A stretch of DNA of 64,000 nucleotides from Amycolatopsis rubida (GTDB taxonomy: Bacteria; Actinomycetota; Actinomycetes; Mycobacteriales; Pseudonocardiaceae). The notes under the pieces are model-generated. The model searched no databases and was not told the origin of the DNA. It saw nothing but the letters and a program-made list of their open reading frames with translations. Each line of letters opens with the position of its first letter. Position 1 is the first letter of the stretch. The stretch is from contig NZ_FOWC01000018.1 of NCBI RefSeq assembly GCF_900115345.1, positions 1 through 64,000 on the forward strand. The letters are read 5' to 3'. The position numbers and the translations under genes were made by a program. This document shows, piece by piece, positions 60,943 through 64,000 of this stretch.

Positions 60943-61761
60943 TTACTGGGCGGTAGCGCGGATGGTCCACGGGTCGGTGCACCGCGTGGAGACGTGAGCT
61001 TCGACGGTACCCGCAAAGGCCGCGCCGACAAGGGCCGAGGCCTGTCCGCACCACGGCCACTCGCTGGCCCAGTGCGTGAGACCGACCAGCGCGGGCACGG
61101 TGGCCGCGGCGGCGAGGTGTTCGCCAGCGGGATGGTGGCGCAGATCCGCGGTCACGTACGCGTCGACGCCCTCGGCCGTCGCCTTCGCCAAATACGAGTC
61201 GCCAGCGCCGCCGGACACCGCGACGGTGCGGATCAGCCGGTCTGGGTCTCCGGCGCCAAGAACGCCCGGCACAGTGACCGGCAACGCGTCGGCGATCCGC
61301 TGGACGAACTGCGCGAACGGCTCCGCGGCGGGCAGGTGGCCGATGCGGCCGATCCCGGTGGCACCGCCGGGTTCGTGCGGGTCGAGCGGCCGGTCGACTT
61401 CGAGGCCGATGGCTTGCGCGAGCGCGTCGGACACGCCGGGGTCGGCCGAATCGGCGTTGGTGTGCGCGCAGTAGAGCGCGATGCCGCCGCGGATCATGCG
61501 GTGCACGAGCGAGCCCTTTGCGGTGTCGGCGGGGACGCCGTGCACGCCGCGCAGCAGCAGCGGATGGTGCGCGACGATCAGCTGCGCACCGGATTCCTCG
61601 GCCTCGGCGAGCGTCGCCTCGACCGGGTCGACACAGAACAGCACGCGGCGGACCTCCTCGGCCGGGTCTCCGCAGACGAGCCCGACCGCATCCCAGCTTT
61701 CCGCCAGCCGGGGCGGGTAACTGCGTTCGAGGACGGCGATGATCTCGGCTAATGCAGGCAC
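60943..61761 (-). CDS. NIF3-family metal-binding protein (GTP cyclohydrolase 1 type 2-like)
   Basis: A 272-residue NIF3/YbgI protein with the dinuclear metal site: AHHPLLL near 72 carries paired histidines, LYCAHTNAD the second site, and the C-terminal ADLRHHPAGEH the last ligands. Many members are annotated as type 2 GTP cyclohydrolase 1, but the biochemical role of most is unproven. It is first in the three-gene minus-strand operon with the zinc-ribbon and RNase H genes. The GTG at 61761 follows GAGG; it is divergent from ptpA. Confidence 0.88.
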   Translation of the reverse strand: MPALAEIIAVLERSYPPRLAESWDAVGLVCGDPAEEVRRVLFCVDPVEATLAEAEESGAQLIVAHHPLLLRGVHGVPADTAKGSLVHRMIRGGIALYCAHTNADSADPGVSDALAQAIGLEVDRPLDPHEPGGATGIGRIGHLPAAEPFAQFVQRIADALPVTVPGVLGAGDPDRLIRTVAVSGGAGDSYLAKATAEGVDAYVTADLRHHPAGEHLAAAATVPALVGLTHWASEWPWCGQASALVGAAFAGTVEAHVSTRCTDPWTIRATAQ

Positions 61762-61801
61762 CCGGGGATCCTCGCACGGTCGCTCTGGAACACTGCGAAC
61801 C

Positions 61802-62263
61802 ATGCCCACGCTGGTGTTTGTCTGCTCCGGAAACATCTGCCGCTCCCCCATGGCAGAGCTCGTCTTCCGCAAGAAGCTCGCCGACGCGGGTCTCGCTGAC
61901 GCCGTGCGCGTGTCCAGCGCGGGCACCGGTCCGTGGCATGTCGGCGAGAGGGCCGACCGGCGGGCGCGCGCCACGTTGAAGGCGCACGGCTACCCCACCG
62001 AGCACATCGCGGCCGAGGTCAGCGACGAAGACCTCGAAGCCGACCTGCTGCTCGCCGCCGACGAGAGTCATCTTGGCTTTCTGCAGTCCCGCGTCGAGGA
62101 CCCTTCGCGGGTGCGGCTGCTGCGTTCCTTCGACCCGTCCGCCCCGGAAGGCGCCGAGGTGCCGGACCCGTACTACGGCGGCGGCGACGGCTTCGAGGAC
62201 GTGCTCGGGATGATCGAGCGGAGCGTGCCGGGACTGCTGGACTGGGTCCGCGAACAGGCGTGA
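61802..62263 (+). CDS. ptpA: Low-molecular-weight protein-tyrosine phosphatase
   Basis: A 153-residue phosphatase. The P-loop VCSGNICRSP has nucleophile Cys8 and Arg14, and the general acid is Asp122 in PDPYYGG. It corresponds in sequence and neighbours to Mycobacterium tuberculosis PtpA (Rv2234). The mycobacterial kinase partner PtkA gene, normally just upstream, is absent here. The ATG at 61802 was chosen because the P-loop starts at residue 8 as in the family. Confidence 0.93.
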   Translation: MPTLVFVCSGNICRSPMAELVFRKKLADAGLADAVRVSSAGTGPWHVGERADRRARATLKAHGYPTEHIAAEVSDEDLEADLLLAADESHLGFLQSRVEDPSRVRLLRSFDPSAPEGAEVPDPYYGGGDGFEDVLGMIERSVPGLLDWVREQA

Positions 62264-62311
62264 CGTCCGGTCCGGGTGCGCGCACGGAACGCGACGGCCT
62301 ACCGTAGAGGG

Positions 62312-63142
62312 GTGCGGTTGCGGTTTCTGCTCCGGCCGGGATGGCTGGCGTTGACAGTGGTGGTGTTCACCTTCGCCATCTGCTGTTACACGCTGCTGGC
62401 CCCGTGGCAGTTCCGCCGCGACGGCGAACAGGTCACCCAGAACAACGCGCTGACCACGTCATTCACCGCGAAGCCCGCGCCCGCGGCGCAGCTGCTGCCG
62501 TCCGGGGCGAAGCCGGACAAGAACACCGAGTGGCACCTCGTGTCGATCACCGGCACGTACCTGCCTTCGGCCGAGGTTGTCGCGCGGCTGCGCACTGTGC
62601 AGGGCCAAGGTGCGTACGAGGTCCTCACGCCGCTTCGCGCTACTGACGGCACCGTATACCTGATCGACCGCGGCTACGTGGGACTCAGCAGTGACTCCGG
62701 CCTGCTCCCGTACGCGGCAGCGCCGGGCGGACAGGTGACGGTCGTCGCGCGCGTGCGAAGCGACGAGACAGACCCGAAGAACCGTGAAGCGTTCGCCGAC
62801 GCGTCGACGAACGGAAAGCTGCAGAGCTACACCGTCGACTCGCGCGTGGTGGCGAAGTCTTCTGGGCTCACGATCCGGCCCGGGTACTTCCAGCTCGACC
62901 AGAACCAGCCTGGCGTGCTCAGCCCGCTGCCGCTGCCGCAGCTCGAATCGGGCCCGTACTTCTCGTATGCGCTGCAGTGGCTGGCGTTCGGCACGATGGC
63001 ATTGCTGGGCTGGCTGTACTTCACGATCCGCGAACTGCGTCCGGGCGGCGCGCTGACGACCGAGCGTCCGCAGCGCGGCCGGCGCAAGTCCGTCGCGGAG
63101 ATGCTCGCCGAAGACGAGGACGAGTACACGCCGACCGCCTGA
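62312..63142 (+). CDS. SURF1-family cytochrome oxidase biogenesis protein
   Basis: A 276-residue protein with two membrane segments, one N-terminal (about 8-30, LALTVVVFTFAICCYTLLAPWQ, followed by the FRRDGE turn) and one near 225-245 (SYALQWLAFGTMALLGWLYF). The outside loop has the family's YEVLTPL and LIDRGYV motifs. SURF1 proteins help insert heme into the aa3-type oxidase. The GTG at 62312 is used; upstream in-frame codons are not protein-like. ptpA precedes it by 48 nt on the same strand, as in mycobacteria. Confidence 0.9.
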   Translation: MRLRFLLRPGWLALTVVVFTFAICCYTLLAPWQFRRDGEQVTQNNALTTSFTAKPAPAAQLLPSGAKPDKNTEWHLVSITGTYLPSAEVVARLRTVQGQGAYEVLTPLRATDGTVYLIDRGYVGLSSDSGLLPYAAAPGGQVTVVARVRSDETDPKNREAFADASTNGKLQSYTVDSRVVAKSSGLTIRPGYFQLDQNQPGVLSPLPLPQLESGPYFSYALQWLAFGTMALLGWLYFTIRELRPGGALTTERPQRGRRKSVAEMLAEDEDEYTPTA

Positions 63143-63188
63143 GTGGCCTGGTCGTTTCTCGGGAAGATGGCTCTTTGCCCGGGCCACT
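63142..63188 (+). terminator. Possible stem-loop after SURF1
   Basis: AGTGGCC (63142-63148) can pair with GGCCACT (63182-63188) over a 33-nt loop starting at the last base of the SURF1 stop. The stem is short and the loop large, so terminator function is weakly supported. Confidence 0.3.
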
Positions 63189-63209
63189 TGCCGCACTGAT
63201 ACTGGCGGC

Positions 63210-63821
63210 ATGCTGATCCACCCCTGGGACGCCGCGGACCAGAACGAATGGCGGGAATGGCTCGCCGGACACGATTTCGGCGAACTGGTCGCCGGCGGCC
63301 GCGGCCGCGATCTCCCGGTGGTGGTGCCGACGCATTTCGTCTTCGACGGCGACGCGACCGTCCGGCTGCACCTAGCCCGGCCGAATCCGGTGTGGCCGCT
63401 GCTGGAGGAACACCCGCGCGCCCTGCTGACGGTGACCGGGGACTACACCTACGTCCGCTCGGACTGGAACACCGACGGCGATCCCGCACTCGGCGTGCCC
63501 ACGTCGTACTACGCGAGCGTGCAACTGGCCTGCGACGTCCGGCTCGTCGACGATCCCGAGGAGAAGGCCGCGCTGCTGAACCACCAGCTGGCGCACTTCG
63601 AACCGGACGGCCAGCGCACCCCAGTGTCCGCTGTGGACGCTCCGGATCGGCGGCTGCTGCCCGGGATTCGCGGCGTCGAGCTGGCCGTGACCGAGGTGCG
63701 GGCGAAGTTCAAGTACGGCGGGAACAAGAACTCCGAGGACCGGCAGCGGATCGGGGCACGGCTGGCCGAGAGGGGCGGGTTCAATGACGCGGAAGCCATC
63801 GCGCACTTGACGGACTCGTGA
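63210..63821 (+). CDS. PaiB-like FMN-binding protein
   Basis: A 203-residue protein of the PaiB/FMN-binding split-barrel family (negative regulator of sporulation and protease genes in Bacillus). Visible are the split-barrel strands VVVPTHFVFDGDATVRLHLARPNPVW and LTVTGDYTYVRSDW, the PTSYYASVQLACDVRLV segment, and the C-terminal VEVRAKFKYGGNKNSEDRQRI-type basic motif. Some relatives act in heme or flavin handling rather than DNA binding; no clear helix-turn-helix is present. Its stop codon is inside the left arm of palindrome D. Confidence 0.82.
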   Translation: MLIHPWDAADQNEWREWLAGHDFGELVAGGRGRDLPVVVPTHFVFDGDATVRLHLARPNPVWPLLEEHPRALLTVTGDYTYVRSDWNTDGDPALGVPTSYYASVQLACDVRLVDDPEEKAALLNHQLAHFEPDGQRTPVSAVDAPDRRLLPGIRGVELAVTEVRAKFKYGGNKNSEDRQRIGARLAERGGFNDAEAIAHLTDS

Positions 63822-63856
63822 GTGCCTATCACGGTGAGAACCGAGAGGCGCTCACG
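63817..63856. repeat. Dispersed palindrome copy D between convergent genes
   Basis: The left arm CGTGAGTGCCTATCACGGT (63817-63835), a GAGA loop and a right arm ending GCTCACG (63856) give an imperfect hairpin nearly identical in plan to copy A. The PaiB-like stop (63819-63821) is in the left arm and the cobD stop (63852-63854) in the right arm. It probably terminates both transcripts. Confidence 0.75.
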
Positions 63857-64000
63857 ACCTTTCCCGGCGCACCCCGCTCGCCACCGCGGCCACGAGTACC
63901 GACGTCCCCGCAGCCAGCCACCCCACCACCCGGGACAACTCCACCGCGCGCGTCACGTGCCCGGCGTCCGGATTCCGGCCAACCCCGAGCACCGGCAACT
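63852..64000 (-). CDS. cobD: Adenosylcobinamide-phosphate synthase, C-terminal end (partial)
   Basis: Only the last 48 codons lie in the window. They encode VGRNPDAGHVTRAVELSRVV, a recognised C-terminal signature of CbiB/CobD with GRNPDAGH near the end, followed by a membrane helix (WLAAGTSVLVAAVASGV) and a short basic tail. The enzyme attaches aminopropanol phosphate to cobyric acid in cobalamin synthesis. Its place after SURF1 matches Rv2236c in Mycobacterium tuberculosis. Confidence 0.82.
   Translation of the reverse strand, partial: LPVLGVGRNPDAGHVTRAVELSRVVGWLAAGTSVLVAAVASGVRRERS

Noticed and set aside
1..64000. tRNA genes, insertion sequences and a secondary-metabolite cluster
   Set aside because: I looked for cloverleaf-like GGTTCGAATCC arms, transposase motifs with terminal repeats, and polyketide, peptide synthetase or terpene genes, and saw none.

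Overview
The window is high-GC actinobacterial chromosome. Family content and gene order point to a pseudonocardial genus such as Amycolatopsis; the genus is inferred from recall, not proven here. Support includes frequent GTG and TTG starts, a two-domain LysX, a SecA2 accessory translocase, and a gene order matching the Mycobacterium tuberculosis Rv2222c-Rv2235 neighbourhood. The left end (1-232) is the leader and promoter of an rRNA operon running out of the window on the minus strand. The right end is the 3' part of cobD.

Layout. 0.6-12.9 kb: amidase, glnA2, an MFS carrier, an LppX-like lipoprotein, two paralogous lipoprotein peptidases, secA2 and nadE. 13-17.1 kb: ogt, a dinB/membrane-protein pair and three gene-poor stretches, two of which carry minisatellite-like repeats. 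17.1-25.8 kb: lysX, panB, ctaG, uppP, a secreted beta-helix protein and a prolyl aminopeptidase. 25.9-37.4 kb: a polyamine and GABA block with a PotABCD-type importer, an aldehyde dehydrogenase, GntR and PucR regulators, a soluble Cache protein, GabT and a succinate-semialdehyde dehydrogenase. 37.4-43 kb: a translationally coupled RNB nuclease and metal-receptor pair, a CooC-like ATPase behind a Fur/Zur-like dyad, and a decayed SMI1/KNR4 gene. 42.7-52.6 kb: one long minus-strand operon for a reduced type IV secretion-like machine. 53-64 kb: an SCO6745-type protein, rnpB, an SfnG-like monooxygenase, an ArsB-like permease, a GT-C glycosyltransferase, RNase H/phosphatase, a zinc-ribbon protein, NIF3, ptpA, SURF1, a PaiB-like protein and cobD.

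How the genes fit together. The 25.9-37.4 kb block reads as a route: PotABCD imports putrescine or spermidine, the first aldehyde dehydrogenase oxidises 4-aminobutanal to GABA, and GabT with its partner dehydrogenase takes GABA to succinate. A strong promoter overlaps an AT-rich dyad beside the divergent GntR gene, so repression by that GntR is likely. GlnA2, 20 kb away, lacks the adenylylation tyrosine and may serve polyamine glutamylation. The secretion-like operon encodes VirB2-, VirB3-, VirB4-, VirB6- and VirB8-like parts plus a wall hydrolase and a proline-rich protein. I see no relaxase, coupling ATPase, VirB11, integrase or attachment site near it, so it looks like a resident chromosomal machine rather than an integrative element.

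Other structure: four dispersed palindromes sharing CGTGAGTGC/GCACTCACG arms, two of them with stop codons of convergent genes embedded in the arms; a tandem, decaying duplication of the junction between two convergent genes (56.7-57.2 kb); a four-copy 97-bp array; a composite 147/148-bp array; and two overlapping CATG-rich dyads upstream of the beta-helix gene.
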